A stretch of DNA of 64,000 nucleotides from CAWDXG01 sp963822115 (GCA_963822115.1 CAWGGM010000018.1:124001-188000), one strand, 5' to 3'. Positions 1 to 8,777 are shown, numbered from the stretch's first letter. Numbers and translations are program-made. The notes: a model not told the origin generated them from the letters alone.

Positions 1-1364
1 CCGCCGCTGTCGTCGTCGAGGAAGGCTTTCATCACGCGGTGCGGATTGCCGTTGTAGCCGTGCAGCACCACGACGAGCGGATAGCGGCGCTTTTCCTCCG
101 GCTTGAAGCCCGGGGGAACGTACAGGTCGAATCGCTCCGGGCGGCCGTCCAGATCCGATCGACGTGAAAGTTCGCGCACACCTGGGCGGACCAGCGGATC
201 GTGGTCGCGCTCGAGATTTGCGCACAGCTTCGACAGGGCGCTCAGCGCGTTCTCCAGCGCGTACCTGGTGGAGCGCTTGCGGCGTCCCAGGTGCTCCAGA
301 CGCTCCATCTTCTGTTCGAGCGTATCGGCGACCACCGCTGCGTCGAGCCAGGACCGGTGCGCGCCACTGCGCAGCGCTGCCGAGAGCCTGCGTGCGCGGG
401 CGAGCAGCCGCGGAGCGCGCCGCGAGACCAGCAGCGTGCGCTCCAGTTGCACCTGGCCGATCTCGATGTTCAGGCGGAGATCCTCGATCGCATCCGTGTC
501 GCCGAGCGCGCTCGTGGGGATCGGCGGAAGCGAGGCCGCGAGTGCATGCACGCTACGCGCACCGACCGGCAGCGCGCCGAGGTCGACGTGGAACAGATCC
601 TTGCCATGCAGCGTCGCCTCGACCTGCGCCTTCGTTGGAGTGCCGCGGGGCATTCCGCGGCGGTATTCGAGGACAATGCGCGGCTTGTAGCCGCTTTCGG
701 CGAGCCCGGTGGACAGCCCGACGTGCAGCATGGATCTGGAGAGCTGTTTCGCGTCGTTGTCGTCCGTGCCGGGCAGTGCCAGCAGCATCCCTCGCGGCGG
801 ACGAAGTGTCTTCCTGTCGAGCACCCGCACCGCGCACGCCCAGTAGCGGCCGCGACGGTGTAGCCAGAGCGTCAGCAGGTGGCGTCCCTTCGTCAGCCGG
901 AGCGGGATCGCATCCCATGAACGTCCGCGGATGTGCCGGATGTCGCGGCTCCAGAGCTTCTTTCCGTCGACCAGCGCAGTTGCTCCGCCGTCGACCGAGA
1001 GCAGCAGCCAGCCGTCGAGATCGTGCTTCAGCTCGAGCTGGCCGGCGAGCATCGCCCAGGGGCCGGCCTTGTTGCCCGCGGATAGCTCCTTGCCGAGATC
1101 GATTGCGCCGTCGTCTGTCGAGACCACGCGGAAGCGCGGCGCCCACGCGGCTTCGACGAGCCGCGCGCCCTCGCTGGGCTTCGCCGCAGTCGGATCGAGC
1201 GCCGCACCCGATCTCGCCGGCACGGCGCCAGCGACGAGCCACGCACCCAGCGCACCGTCCTCGGCTGGAACGAGCACGACCGCGGCGCGCGCGATCGTGC
1301 TGGTCGACAGGGCGACCAACGCTGCCGCAACGAGCACGAACAGTCGCGGAAGACGCTGCGTCAT
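1..1364 (-). CDS. Secreted alpha/beta-hydrolase (esterase/peptidase S9-like), C-terminal part outside window
   Basis: An open minus-strand frame runs from a start near 1364 off the left edge, about 454 codons visible. The chosen ATG at 1364 opens directly into a signal peptide (MTQRLPRLFVLVAAALVAL, cleavage probably after STSTIARA). An in-frame ATG at 1385 would add seven residues. The middle is a long accessory region with no motif I recognise. The last visible residues, FDLYVPPGFKPEEKRRYPLV then VVLHGYNGNP, are the entry strand and oxyanion-hole HGY motif of secreted esterases and prolyl-oligopeptidase-like hydrolases. The nucleophile, Asp and His must lie beyond position 1. It starts 37 bases after the stop of the upstream gene, so it is probably the last gene of that operon. 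Substrate unknown. Confidence 0.8.
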   Translation of the reverse strand, partial: MTQRLPRLFVLVAAALVALSTSTIARAAVVLVPAEDGALGAWLVAGAVPARSGAALDPTAAKPSEGARLVEAAWAPRFRVVSTDDGAIDLGKELSAGNKAGPWAMLAGQLELKHDLDGWLLLSVDGGATALVDGKKLWSRDIRHIRGRSWDAIPLRLTKGRHLLTLWLHRRGRYWACAVRVLDRKTLRPPRGMLLALPGTDDNDAKQLSRSMLHVGLSTGLAESGYKPRIVLEYRRGMPRGTPTKAQVEATLHGKDLFHVDLGALPVGARSVHALAASLPPIPTSALGDTDAIEDLRLNIEIGQVQLERTLLVSRRAPRLLARARRLSAALRSGAHRSWLDAAVVADTLEQKMERLEHLGRRKRSTRYALENALSALSKLCANLERDHDPLVRPGVRELSRRSDLDGRPERFDLYVPPGFKPEEKRRYPLVVVLHGYNGNPHRVMKAFLDDDSG

Positions 1365-1400
1365 CGAGGCGGGCCGGCAGCTCATGCCGCGCCGTGGGGT

Positions 1401-1850
1401 CTAGTGGCCGTGGGCCAGCGTACGCGCGCCGTCGCGGAACATGATGCTGACCTTGCCGTCCTCGAGCACCTCGGTGACGTAGCCTTCACCGAACTTCTTG
1501 TGCGTCACCAGCTCGCCTTCGGAAAATCGCTGGTTCATCGAGTAGCGGGTGAACGCGTCGGCGGACTTTCCCGATACGTGCGCTTCCCAATCCGTGACGC
1601 GCTCCTGCTCGGCGCGAGCCCGCTGCGTCGGCTTCGGCGCGGCCTTCGAGCCGGAGCGCTTGGGGCGCCCAGATGTGGCGGCCTTGTCCTTTTCCGTTTG
1701 CGGTGCCCGGTAGTTGTGCTGCCCACCGCAGGTGAGGCATTCCACCCGCTTCGGGCGCCCATCCACCATGGCTACGATGCGATGCCCGAGGTCGAGGCGA
1801 CAGCTCGTACACCAGGCGTCGATCTCGCTGCCTGCTGTCAGTGCTTTCAA
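1401..1850 (-). CDS. Conserved hypothetical zinc-ribbon protein with small C-terminal beta-barrel-like segment
   Basis: This 149-residue protein has two Cys pairs near the N-terminus (CTSC and CLTC, about 20 residues apart) that look like a zinc ribbon. A Lys/Arg-rich linker follows (about residues 50-90). The C-terminal segment, FSEGELVTHKKFGEGYVTEV, resembles the small SH3/Tudor-like 'F-G-x-G-x-V' barrels found on nucleic-acid-binding or transcription-coupled proteins. The charged linker fits nucleic-acid contact, but the function is not known. Its start overlaps the previous gene's stop by 4 bp (ATGA type), so the two are translationally coupled. Confidence 0.75.
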   Translation of the reverse strand: MKALTAGSEIDAWCTSCRLDLGHRIVAMVDGRPKRVECLTCGGQHNYRAPQTEKDKAATSGRPKRSGSKAAPKPTQRARAEQERVTDWEAHVSGKSADAFTRYSMNQRFSEGELVTHKKFGEGYVTEVLEDGKVSIMFRDGARTLAHGH

Positions 1851-2503
1851 GTGTCTCCCTCCTCTGGAGGATGGCCCGGACCCTCCGCATCGGCGGGATG
1901 GGACGGGCTCGGAGGCGGCGTCTCGGAATGGCGCGGCGGGCGATCCGAATTGCGCGCGGGAGCGGGTGAGCTTGCGCCCGGGGCCGACGGCGCTTCTCGC
2001 TCGGGGCTCTCGTCCCGCTCGCGCCGCTCCTTCTGTTCGCCCCGGTCCTTCTGTTCGCCCCGGTCCTTCTGTTCGCCCCGGTCCTTCTTGACGCGGACAC
2101 GGGCTCGCACGTCCGGTCGGGGCACACCCATCCGCGAGTCGTTGGGAATGAAGCGGACTTCGGTCTTCACCTCGAACGACAGCGTCGTGAGCACCTTGGA
2201 CATCTCCTCGGCCAGATTCGTGTGCTCGAGGAAGTCGCGGATCTCCTTGGCGACCACGCGGTACAGGCCGTTCTTGGTCTCGTCGAGCTGCGCGAGGATC
2301 AAGGCGAGCGCTTCCTTCGGAAGCTTCAGCTCGCTCACGAAGTGCCGGACATTCTCCGGCCCTTCGCTGATCTTCTCGTAACCTGCCTCGACGATGCGCT
2401 TGATCAGCTCCGGCAGGATCCGCTCCAGGCGGCGCCGTTCGCGCTCCTTGTCCTCGACTCGATCGCTGCTTGGCGGCGGCCGCTCGCTGTTCACGAGCTG
2501 CAA
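1847..2503 (-). CDS. Hypothetical protein with helical phasin-like N-terminal part and repeat-rich charged tail
   Basis: The 218-residue product has a helical N-terminal half (to about residue 125) containing ERILPELIKRIVEAGYEKI and ending FEVKTEVRFIPND. It loosely recalls the helical regions of phasin-like or polyhydroxyalkanoate-associated proteins; this is resemblance only. The C-terminal half is low-complexity: three exact KDRGEQ hexapeptides, then a Pro/Ser/Glu-rich tail. The start is a TTG at 2503; a GTG at 2494 in the same frame is equally possible. It is first in the minus-strand operon that continues into the zinc-ribbon protein and the esterase. No catalytic motif is seen. Confidence 0.65.
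   Translation of the reverse strand: MQLVNSERPPPSSDRVEDKERERRRLERILPELIKRIVEAGYEKISEGPENVRHFVSELKLPKEALALILAQLDETKNGLYRVVAKEIRDFLEHTNLAEEMSKVLTTLSFEVKTEVRFIPNDSRMGVPRPDVRARVRVKKDRGEQKDRGEQKDRGEQKERRERDESPEREAPSAPGASSPAPARNSDRPPRHSETPPPSPSHPADAEGPGHPPEEGDT
2033..2086 (-). repeat. Three perfect 18-bp tandem repeats inside a coding region
   Basis: The unit CTGTTCGCCCCGGTCCTT (plus strand) occurs three times in direct succession without a mismatch. Read on the minus strand it encodes KDRGEQ three times. A fourth, diverged unit (KERRER) follows. Because 18 is a multiple of three, copy-number change would keep the frame. Confidence 0.95.
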
Positions 2504-2587
2504 GTACCCTGGCGCAGTGCGTCAGTCAAACCTCTGCTGCGGCTCGCGGGTGTGCCGGAGACTGGGCGTCGGGCGCCCGGGTAGGTT

Positions 2588-3265
2588 ATGCCGGGTGGCG
2601 TGAGATCCGGCTTCTTTGTATGGGTGTCGGTTGTCTCGTGGGCGGCGGCTGGTTGTCACGGGGGCAGCCACGAAAGCGGGCGACAGGTCGCTCCGCGCCC
2701 CGGGTCTGGTCCCGAGCAGGAGGCGGCCGTGGTCCCGGTGAAGAGCGTCCTCGGCCCGGCGACCGGTGCGCCTGCGCCACGCCCCACCAGTGCACCTTCG
2801 GCCAGGCCGCCCGCCGAATGGATCACGCCGTTCGACATGTCGGACGCCGGACCGGCACCCAGCGGGGCAAACTGGGGTCGCTGCGCGCTGCACTTCACGC
2901 CCGAGGGGAAGCCGGACCTCGACGTGATGCGGCTGGGATTGATGTGTGGGCCGTCCAACGGGATGCATCGAGTGGTGCTCGGCCCGAAGCAGCATTCTGG
3001 CGGGGTCGGCCGCGTCGAGCTGCGATTTCCCGCGCACGCTGGCGATTGCTTCCGCCTGCTGGTGGTGGGGGAACAGGGCGCGGGCCGGATCGAGGTGGAG
3101 CTTGCGGATGCCCACGGAAAGCTGCTGGCCAAGCAGTCCGGCAGGCGACGTTGGACCATGCTCGGCCTGGACGGGCCCGTCTGTGTGCCGGACGCGGGGC
3201 AATACCACGCCAAGGTGCACGCGGAGCGCGGGCAACTCGCCGTCGAGCTGTGGCGGTTGCGCTAG
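2588..3265 (+). CDS. Putative lipoprotein
   Basis: The 225-residue product starts with a short signal sequence (VRSGFFVWVSVVSWAAAGCH) whose AAGC is a good lipobox, so a lipid-anchored envelope protein is likely. A Pro/Ala-rich stretch (residues 30-75) leads into a compact domain with scattered Cys and many beta-strand-like segments; I do not recognise it. A GTG at 2600 (VRSGFF) is an alternative start. It is divergent from the 1847-2503 gene with 84 bp between, and 45 bp upstream of pepP on the same strand. Function unknown. Confidence 0.65.
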   Translation: MPGGVRSGFFVWVSVVSWAAAGCHGGSHESGRQVAPRPGSGPEQEAAVVPVKSVLGPATGAPAPRPTSAPSARPPAEWITPFDMSDAGPAPSGANWGRCALHFTPEGKPDLDVMRLGLMCGPSNGMHRVVLGPKQHSGGVGRVELRFPAHAGDCFRLLVVGEQGAGRIEVELADAHGKLLAKQSGRRRWTMLGLDGPVCVPDAGQYHAKVHAERGQLAVELWRLR

Positions 3266-3310
3266 CCAACCACGGGTCGGCAGCTTCCGTTCCGTGACGG
3301 AGGCGCTAGG

Positions 3311-4615
3311 ATGTCCCCGATGCGAGACGAGTACCGACAGCGCCGGCAGCGCGTGCTGCAGGCGATCGAGCCCGGCGTCCTCGTCGTGCCTTCCGCGCCG
3401 CTGGCGATCCGCAACAACGACGTGGAGTACGACTACCGGCAGAACTCCGACTTCTACTACCTCAGCGGTTTCGACGAACCCGAGAGCGTACTGGTGCTGG
3501 GCGGTTCCGCGGAAAAGCCCTTCACGCTGTTCGTGCGAGCGCGCGACCCGGAACGTGAGGTGTGGGACGGCGCGCGCGCGGGCGTGGACGGAGCGGTGGC
3601 TGATTTCGACGCCGATCAGGCATTTTCGATTGGCGAGCTCGCCGACAAGCTCCCCGACCTTATCCAGAACACGCCGAGGCTGTTCTACCGCATGGGGCTC
3701 GACCGCAGGTTCGACGACAGCGTGCTGGCTGCGCTCGACCGCGTGCGCGGACGCGCGCGCCAGGGCGTTTCCTGTCCATCCTCAATCGTCGACCCGGGCA
3801 CCGTGCTGCACGAGATGCGCTTGATCAAGTCCAAGCCGGAGCTCGACCTGATGCGCCGTGCGGTGGAGATCACCCACGAGGCTCACGTGCGTGCGATGGC
3901 GATGACCTGTCCGGGCATGCACGAGTACGAGGTCGAGGCCGCCCTCCACGAGGTCTTCTGCAAGAACGGCGCGGAGCGGGTGGCCTACTCGCCGATCGTG
4001 GGCAGCGGTCCGAACGCCACCGTGCTGCACTACAGGCGCAACACCCGCCGCATGGAAGATGGCGATCTGCTGCTCATCGATGCCGGCTCGGAGTACGGCT
4101 ACTACGCTTCCGATGTCACGCGCACGTTTCCCGTTTCCGGCGCCTTCAGCGACGCGCAGCGACGCATCTACGAGATCGTGCTTGCGGCGCAGCAGGCGAG
4201 CATCGAAGCGACGCGCCCCGGCGTCTCGCTCGATCAGGTGCACGAAGCCAGCGTACAGGTGATCGCCCGCGGTCTGGTCGAGCTCGGCATCATCGAGGGG
4301 CCGGTGGAAACGGCGATCGAGAAGCAGACCTACAAGCCCTACTACATGCACCGTACCAGCCACTATCTCGGCATGGACGTGCACGACGTGGGCGCCTATC
4401 ACATCGAGGGCAAGCCACGGCCGCTTTCCGCCGGCATGGTCATCACCGTGGAACCCGGCGTGTACATCGCTCCGGGGGCCGACGTCCCGGAGCCGTATCG
4501 CGGTATCGGAGTCCGCATCGAGGACGATGTGCTGGTCGACCCCGAGGGACGGACCGTGCTCAGCGCTGACATTCCGAAGACGGTCGCCGACGTCGAACGT
4601 GCCTGCCGCGCATGA
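3311..4615 (+). CDS. pepP: Xaa-Pro aminopeptidase (M24B, pita-bread fold)
   Basis: This 434-residue cytosolic metallopeptidase removes N-terminal residues that precede proline. An N-terminal AMP_N-like domain (to about 165) precedes the M24 catalytic domain. The five dinuclear-metal ligands are visible: both Asp in LLIDAGSEYGYYASDVTRTF, the His in HRTSHYLGMDVHD, the Glu in ITVEPGVYI and the Glu in GVRIEDDVLV. Length and order match bacterial PepP. A GGAGG sits 8 bases upstream of the ATG. It heads a run of four genes; its stop lies inside the start region of the next one. Confidence 0.93.
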   Translation: MSPMRDEYRQRRQRVLQAIEPGVLVVPSAPLAIRNNDVEYDYRQNSDFYYLSGFDEPESVLVLGGSAEKPFTLFVRARDPEREVWDGARAGVDGAVADFDADQAFSIGELADKLPDLIQNTPRLFYRMGLDRRFDDSVLAALDRVRGRARQGVSCPSSIVDPGTVLHEMRLIKSKPELDLMRRAVEITHEAHVRAMAMTCPGMHEYEVEAALHEVFCKNGAERVAYSPIVGSGPNATVLHYRRNTRRMEDGDLLLIDAGSEYGYYASDVTRTFPVSGAFSDAQRRIYEIVLAAQQASIEATRPGVSLDQVHEASVQVIARGLVELGIIEGPVETAIEKQTYKPYYMHRTSHYLGMDVHDVGAYHIEGKPRPLSAGMVITVEPGVYIAPGADVPEPYRGIGVRIEDDVLVDPEGRTVLSADIPKTVADVERACRA

Positions 4616-5297
4616 TGCGCCCGCGCCCGCGCGTCGCCGCGCCGGGTTTCCCCACGCGAAGACTGCCGCGGCCGCCGTGCTCTTGCTCGGAGGCCTCGTG
4701 TCGAAGCCGGCGCACGCCGATGACGCGAAATCTCCGGCGGCTGGCTCCCACGTAGAGCCCCCGTCCTACCGACTCCACGAGACGCCGCTGCCCGCGCGGG
4801 GGCTCTACCTGCATATCATGGGTGCAGTGTCATTGGGCGACGGCTTGCGCTTCAACAACCCGTACCGGCTCTCGAAAGTGCTCGGCAAGACCGCCGAGTC
4901 GCTCTCGCTCACCGCGCCGTATCTGGACCTGTCGGTGGCCGGACTGCTCGGACGGCCCGATGGGCTGCAGCACGGCCTGCAGGTCCATCTCTCTTCGGCC
5001 GTGCAAGGTATCTCGCAGTCGGTGCTGACGCCGTCGTACATTGCGCTGGTGCGCCTCCCGCCGCGCTGGCTCGTGTACGGGCGAGCGGGTGTGCCCGTCG
5101 TGCTCGATCCGGACGCGACACTGGGTCTGGAGCTGGCGGCAGGGGGCGCTTGGATGGCCAGCGCGGGGCTGGGATTGACGGCGGAGCTGGTGGGCAGCGT
5201 CTACTACGGCGCGGCGACGGAGCAGACGCCGGTCACGACCATCCCCGTGCTTTCGCTGCAGGTCGGTGCCCTGGTCGACTACGAGGTGCTGCCGTGA
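4599..5297 (+). CDS. Hypothetical exported protein, possible outer-membrane/periplasmic
   Basis: I place the start at a GTG at 4599, which overlaps the end of pepP by 17 bp. It gives a 232-residue product with a signal peptide (HAKTAAAAVLLLGGLVSKPA, then HADD). The mature part has repeated alternating hydrophobic/polar stretches and Gly-rich turns (GLELAAGGAWMASAGLGLTA near the C-terminus), as in small beta-barrel or periplasmic proteins. No family is recognised. It is coupled to the following gene by a GTGA overlap. Confidence 0.65.
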   Translation: MPAAHDAPAPARRRAGFPHAKTAAAAVLLLGGLVSKPAHADDAKSPAAGSHVEPPSYRLHETPLPARGLYLHIMGAVSLGDGLRFNNPYRLSKVLGKTAESLSLTAPYLDLSVAGLLGRPDGLQHGLQVHLSSAVQGISQSVLTPSYIALVRLPPRWLVYGRAGVPVVLDPDATLGLELAAGGAWMASAGLGLTAELVGSVYYGAATEQTPVTTIPVLSLQVGALVDYEVLP

Positions 5298-5692
5298 CGG
5301 CAAGCTCTCGTGCCGGATTCCGGATGTGGGTGCTGCTGGGCCTGCTGACGGCGCTGTTCTGCACCGCCCCGGTGCCGGGCGACATCGGCGGGTGCGGGCA
5401 GACGGCGCAGGATCTGGACGCGCCCACATTCTTCGCCAGCAAGAAGGCCATCGACTGCAGCCGCTGCGACGAGTGCAAGATCGACTCGAACAGCTGCCGG
5501 AGCGCCTGCGACACGTCGCAGAAGGTCCAGACGTCGTTTCCCGAGTACTGCTATCCGCTGGTGCACGACGGGGAGGTGTGCCTGCGCGCGTTGATGGCGG
5601 CATCGTGCAACGACTACGCGCGCTTCATGGACGAATCCGCTCCGAGCGTGCCCACCGAGTGCGACTTCTGCCCGTCGGGGAAGGGGCCATGA
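5294..5692 (+). CDS. Small Cys-rich exported protein, possible lipoprotein
   Basis: A GTG at 5294 overlaps the preceding stop (GTGA) and gives 132 residues. The N-terminal hydrophobic segment MWVLLGLLTALFCTAPVP is followed by GDIGGCG, which could be a late lipobox. The mature part has about ten Cys, including CSRCDECKIDSNSCRSACD and CDFCPSGKGP, suggesting disulfides in the periplasm or an extracytoplasmic metal site. Its stop overlaps the next start (ATGA). Function unknown. Confidence 0.65.
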   Translation: MTASSRAGFRMWVLLGLLTALFCTAPVPGDIGGCGQTAQDLDAPTFFASKKAIDCSRCDECKIDSNSCRSACDTSQKVQTSFPEYCYPLVHDGEVCLRALMAASCNDYARFMDESAPSVPTECDFCPSGKGP

Positions 5693-6672
5693 GCCGCGCT
5701 CTCGCGAAGCTCGCGTTCGTGTGCTCGGTTGCCCTGGCGGGCTGTGCGGCAGGGCGGCAGATCACCGCCGGCGTCGGCGACTACGACCAGTACCGCCGCG
5801 TGCAGACCGCGCACACGGTCGAGCAGCGGTTGGCGCAGAGCTTCCGCTACCTGCAGGAGTACCCGAACGGGCGCTGGAGCGGCGAGGTGCGCGCCTGGTT
5901 CGAGCCGGCTGAAAAGCGCTACCTCGATCACGCACAGAACAACGTGGATCGGCTGCGCATGTACCTGGACGCGCTGCCCGACGGACCGCACGCCAAACAG
6001 GCGGCCCAGCGCATCACCGAGCTGGAGCTGGCGGAGCAGTATCGCAAGAACCACGAAGCGCGCTTTCTAGCGGCGGCGCGCTCCGTCGAGAAGCGGCTCG
6101 CACATGCGGAAGCCATGCGTCACGAGCTCGTCGAGCAGTTCTCGAGCTGGACGCGGCGCGTGGCCATGATCCGCAGCTTCGGCAAACCCACGGACGAGCT
6201 GCCCGCTGCTTTCATCTTCCCGTGGCGACTGGAAAAGCCCGTCGCCCACTGCGTCCGACAACTGTGCAAGAAGACGCTCAGCATCTCGTACGCGATTCCC
6301 AGCCACAAGAAGCTCGCTCCGCGCGAAGCGATCTTCGACGTGATGCTGCGGCTCGACGAACAGGGGCAGGTGACGCGGGCGGTGATCACCGGCCCTGGGC
6401 TGTTCAGCCGCGTGGGCGAGGCCGTGCAGCTCGGTCCGGTCACGCCCGATAGCCCAAGTGCGCGGGCCGAGGCCATCGGTCGCTCCGTCCAGGTCGTCTC
6501 GTCGGCGGTGGCGCACGCCATGCCCTCGACGCGGTGCGGGCGGGCTGCGGTCAGCCCCGTCGTGCTCGAGCGCCAGTGCGACGGAGTTCGTCTGGAGATG
6601 ATCGCGGCGACCGATCCGGCCCAGGAGGACCGCATCGTGGTCGTCCCTGCGGGGAAGATCGCGGACAAGTAG
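5689..6672 (+). CDS. Putative lipoprotein
   Basis: The ATG at 5689 overlaps the previous stop and gives 327 residues starting MSRALAKLAFVCSVALAGCA, a typical lipoprotein signal with lipobox LAGC. The mature N-terminal half (about residues 30-190) is a long charged helical region. The C-terminal half holds a segment (FDVMLRLDEQGQVTRAVITG) reminiscent of the repeats seen in secretin/TonB-like periplasmic domains, but the match is too weak to name. It ends the four-gene run begun by pepP. Confidence 0.7.
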   Translation: MSRALAKLAFVCSVALAGCAAGRQITAGVGDYDQYRRVQTAHTVEQRLAQSFRYLQEYPNGRWSGEVRAWFEPAEKRYLDHAQNNVDRLRMYLDALPDGPHAKQAAQRITELELAEQYRKNHEARFLAAARSVEKRLAHAEAMRHELVEQFSSWTRRVAMIRSFGKPTDELPAAFIFPWRLEKPVAHCVRQLCKKTLSISYAIPSHKKLAPREAIFDVMLRLDEQGQVTRAVITGPGLFSRVGEAVQLGPVTPDSPSARAEAIGRSVQVVSSAVAHAMPSTRCGRAAVSPVVLERQCDGVRLEMIAATDPAQEDRIVVVPAGKIADK

Positions 6673-6750
6673 CGCCGCCGCCTCCGGCGCGCCGGCCGGG
6701 AATGTTCCGGGGGGGTTCTGTGCTGGAGGCGTGCTAGGAAAGCCCCGCGC

Positions 6751-7626
6751 ATGGCCCTCGAGCCGCTCATCCCCTACATCAACATCCCGAACCTGCCGAT
6801 CCTGCCGCGGGGCTACTTCGGTGGGAACTTCCCGCCGGCGCCCTTCTCGATCAAGCCGTTCGGCACGCTCGTGGCCATCGGCGTCTATCTGGGGGCCTAC
6901 CTCGCCGTCAAGCAGGGCAAGCGAGTCGGGCTGGACGAGCGCGCGCTGACCTCGTTCATCTTCTGGGTCGTCGGTATCGGGTTCGTCGGCGGCCACATGC
7001 TGGACACGCTATTCTACTACCCGGGGCGCGTGCTGCAGGACCCGCTGTCGCTGCTCCGGCTCTGGGACGGCCTGTCGAGCTTCGGGGGGTTCATCGGCGG
7101 CGTGACCGGCGCACTTCTATGGCGCTGGCGCTACAAGACACCCATCCTGCCGTACGCCGACGTGGTCGCTAGCGCGTTTCCGGCTGCCTGGGTCTTTGGT
7201 CGCGCCGGATGCACGACAGCGCATGGCCACCCCGGGATCCACTCTACCGCGTGGTTCGCCGTGCAGTATCCAGGCGGGGGTCGGTTTGATCTCGGTCTGT
7301 ACGAGATGCTGCTGACCATTCCGCTTGCGCTGGCGTTCCTCTGGCTCCGGAAGAAACGCCGCCCGTGGGGCTTCTACATCGCCACCATGTGCCTGTACTA
7401 CGCGCCGACCCGGTTCGCGCTCGACTTCCTGCGCGCGCGCGACATATTCGGCGCCGATGTCCGATACCACGGACTGACGCCCGCGCAGTGGGTCTGCATC
7501 CCGCTTCTGGCCTTCGGCGTCTTCATGTTCTGGCATTCGATGCGGCGAGCGGGCTCGCTCGAGTCCATCGAAGCGCCGGCGCCGCCCGAACGGCTCGTCG
7601 AGCACGCCGACAGCTCGGCGGCGTGA
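6751..7626 (+). CDS. lgt: Divergent prolipoprotein diacylglyceryl transferase
   Basis: This 291-residue polytopic inner-membrane protein matches the Lgt family, which transfers diacylglycerol from phosphatidylglycerol to lipobox cysteines. Visible family features are the N-terminal SIKPFGTLVAIGVYLGAYLA, the DGLSSFGGFIGG segment, the signature region FGRAGCTTAHGHPG and the C-terminal YAPTRFALDFLR. Compared with E. coli Lgt (from memory), the signature keeps its Arg, but the usual Asn is Cys, the His before GGLIG is Phe, and the late Glu is Asp. Such variants are known to me from myxobacteria-like sequences. Many lipobox proteins nearby would be its substrates. It converges on the lipid kinase gene, with 4 bp between the stops. 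Confidence 0.85.
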   Translation: MALEPLIPYINIPNLPILPRGYFGGNFPPAPFSIKPFGTLVAIGVYLGAYLAVKQGKRVGLDERALTSFIFWVVGIGFVGGHMLDTLFYYPGRVLQDPLSLLRLWDGLSSFGGFIGGVTGALLWRWRYKTPILPYADVVASAFPAAWVFGRAGCTTAHGHPGIHSTAWFAVQYPGGGRFDLGLYEMLLTIPLALAFLWLRKKRRPWGFYIATMCLYYAPTRFALDFLRARDIFGADVRYHGLTPAQWVCIPLLAFGVFMFWHSMRRAGSLESIEAPAPPERLVEHADSSAA

Positions 7627-7630
7627 CGCT

Positions 7631-8557
7631 CTAGGCCCGGATCCGGAGCAGACCCTTGGCGACGGTGGCCTTGAGCGGAAGGCGCCCCGGCGTCTCGCCG
7701 TCCATGTCGATCAATACCTCGCCCCAGGGCAGGGCCGGCTCCGCCTCGACCACCGAGCCGCGCGCCACGCGCACGCCCGGCGACCCGAGGTGGCTGCCCT
7801 TGTAGATCTTGTAGGCAAGGCCAATGCCCTGGGCCCGCGTGAGGTCGTACAGCGCCACGATGTCGAACTTCCCGTCGGATGGGTCGGCTTCGGGCGCGAT
7901 CATCATGCCGCCCCCGAAGTAGCGGCCATTGGCGATCGCCACGTTCAGCACTGGTCCTTCGAGAACGGATTTGCCGTCGACCTTCACGACGACGGGCAGG
8001 TTCCGGTAGCTGGCCATGGCGCGCAGCGTGCCGAGAAAGAATGCGGCGCGGCCGCCCATCCACTTGGGGCTGGAGTTGACGATGCGATCGGTGAGCCCAC
8101 CGATCCCGAAGCTGGTGATGTTCACGAAGGCCCGCGTGACCCGCTCGCCGGAGTCCGCTGTCAGCTCCAGCACACCCAGATCGAGCGGTTGCGGTTCGCT
8201 CTTCTGGATTCGCGCCACCGCGCCAGCCACGTCGTCGGGGATCCCGAACGTCTTCTTGAAGTCGCCGCCGGTGCCTGCCGGGATCAGTGCCAGGTCGGGA
8301 CCAGCCAGTGGCGAGCCGGACGCGTCCAGGTAGGCCTGGCTCACCTCGTTGAGCGTGCCGTCGCCGCCCACGATGGCGATGCAATCGATGCCGTCCTCGC
8401 GGGCGAGGCGAGCCAAGCGGGTGGCGTCGCCGGGGCTCCCGGTCTCGGCCACGTCGTGGACCAGCCCGGCGGCATCCAGGGCCCGGCTGATCTCCGGAAG
8501 CTTGCGGGCGGCAGTTCCGCTGCCCGCTTTCGGGTTCACGATGACGCGGAGTTTCAT
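7631..8557 (-). CDS. Diacylglycerol/lipid kinase (YegS/DagK family)
   Basis: This 308-residue enzyme phosphorylates diacylglycerol or a related lipid with ATP at the membrane. The N-terminal LRVIVNPKAGSGTAARKLPE and the nucleotide-binding VGGDGTLNEVSQA are the hallmark motifs. PAGTGGDFKKTFGI is the third conserved block. The two-domain length is normal for the family. Recycling of diacylglycerol fits next to Lgt, whose reaction uses phosphatidylglycerol and leaves glycerol-phosphate, but the two genes converge rather than share an operon. The exact lipid substrate cannot be told from sequence. Confidence 0.9.
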   Translation of the reverse strand: MKLRVIVNPKAGSGTAARKLPEISRALDAAGLVHDVAETGSPGDATRLARLAREDGIDCIAIVGGDGTLNEVSQAYLDASGSPLAGPDLALIPAGTGGDFKKTFGIPDDVAGAVARIQKSEPQPLDLGVLELTADSGERVTRAFVNITSFGIGGLTDRIVNSSPKWMGGRAAFFLGTLRAMASYRNLPVVVKVDGKSVLEGPVLNVAIANGRYFGGGMMIAPEADPSDGKFDIVALYDLTRAQGIGLAYKIYKGSHLGSPGVRVARGSVVEAEPALPWGEVLIDMDGETPGRLPLKATVAKGLLRIRA

Positions 8558-8676
8558 TTTCCGCCCCGAGCCTACACCGCCTTGCCAGGCTCGGGGCGGG
8601 TGGCGTCGCGCCGGCGGCCGGGCTTCCCCGTGCGCGGCTTGGGCTGGCGCCTGCCGGCACCCCCGTCCGTGACGAC

Positions 8677-8704
8677 TTGACGGAAGGTCGAGGCCAGATA
8701 TCGT
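8677..8704 (+). promoter_or_regulatory. Candidate sigma-70-type promoter for the RRM protein gene
   Basis: TTGACG (8677-8682) is followed 16 bases later by TATCGT (8699-8704) within an unusually AT-rich patch of the 220-bp divergent gap. It lies 74 bp before the RRM start. The -10 matches only four of six positions. Confidence 0.35.
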
Positions 8705-8777
8705 AATTCAAGTTGGGTAGACCGCCCGCGCCACAGCAAGCAGGCGGCTCCGGGAAGGTGATTCGAGGAAGCGCGGG

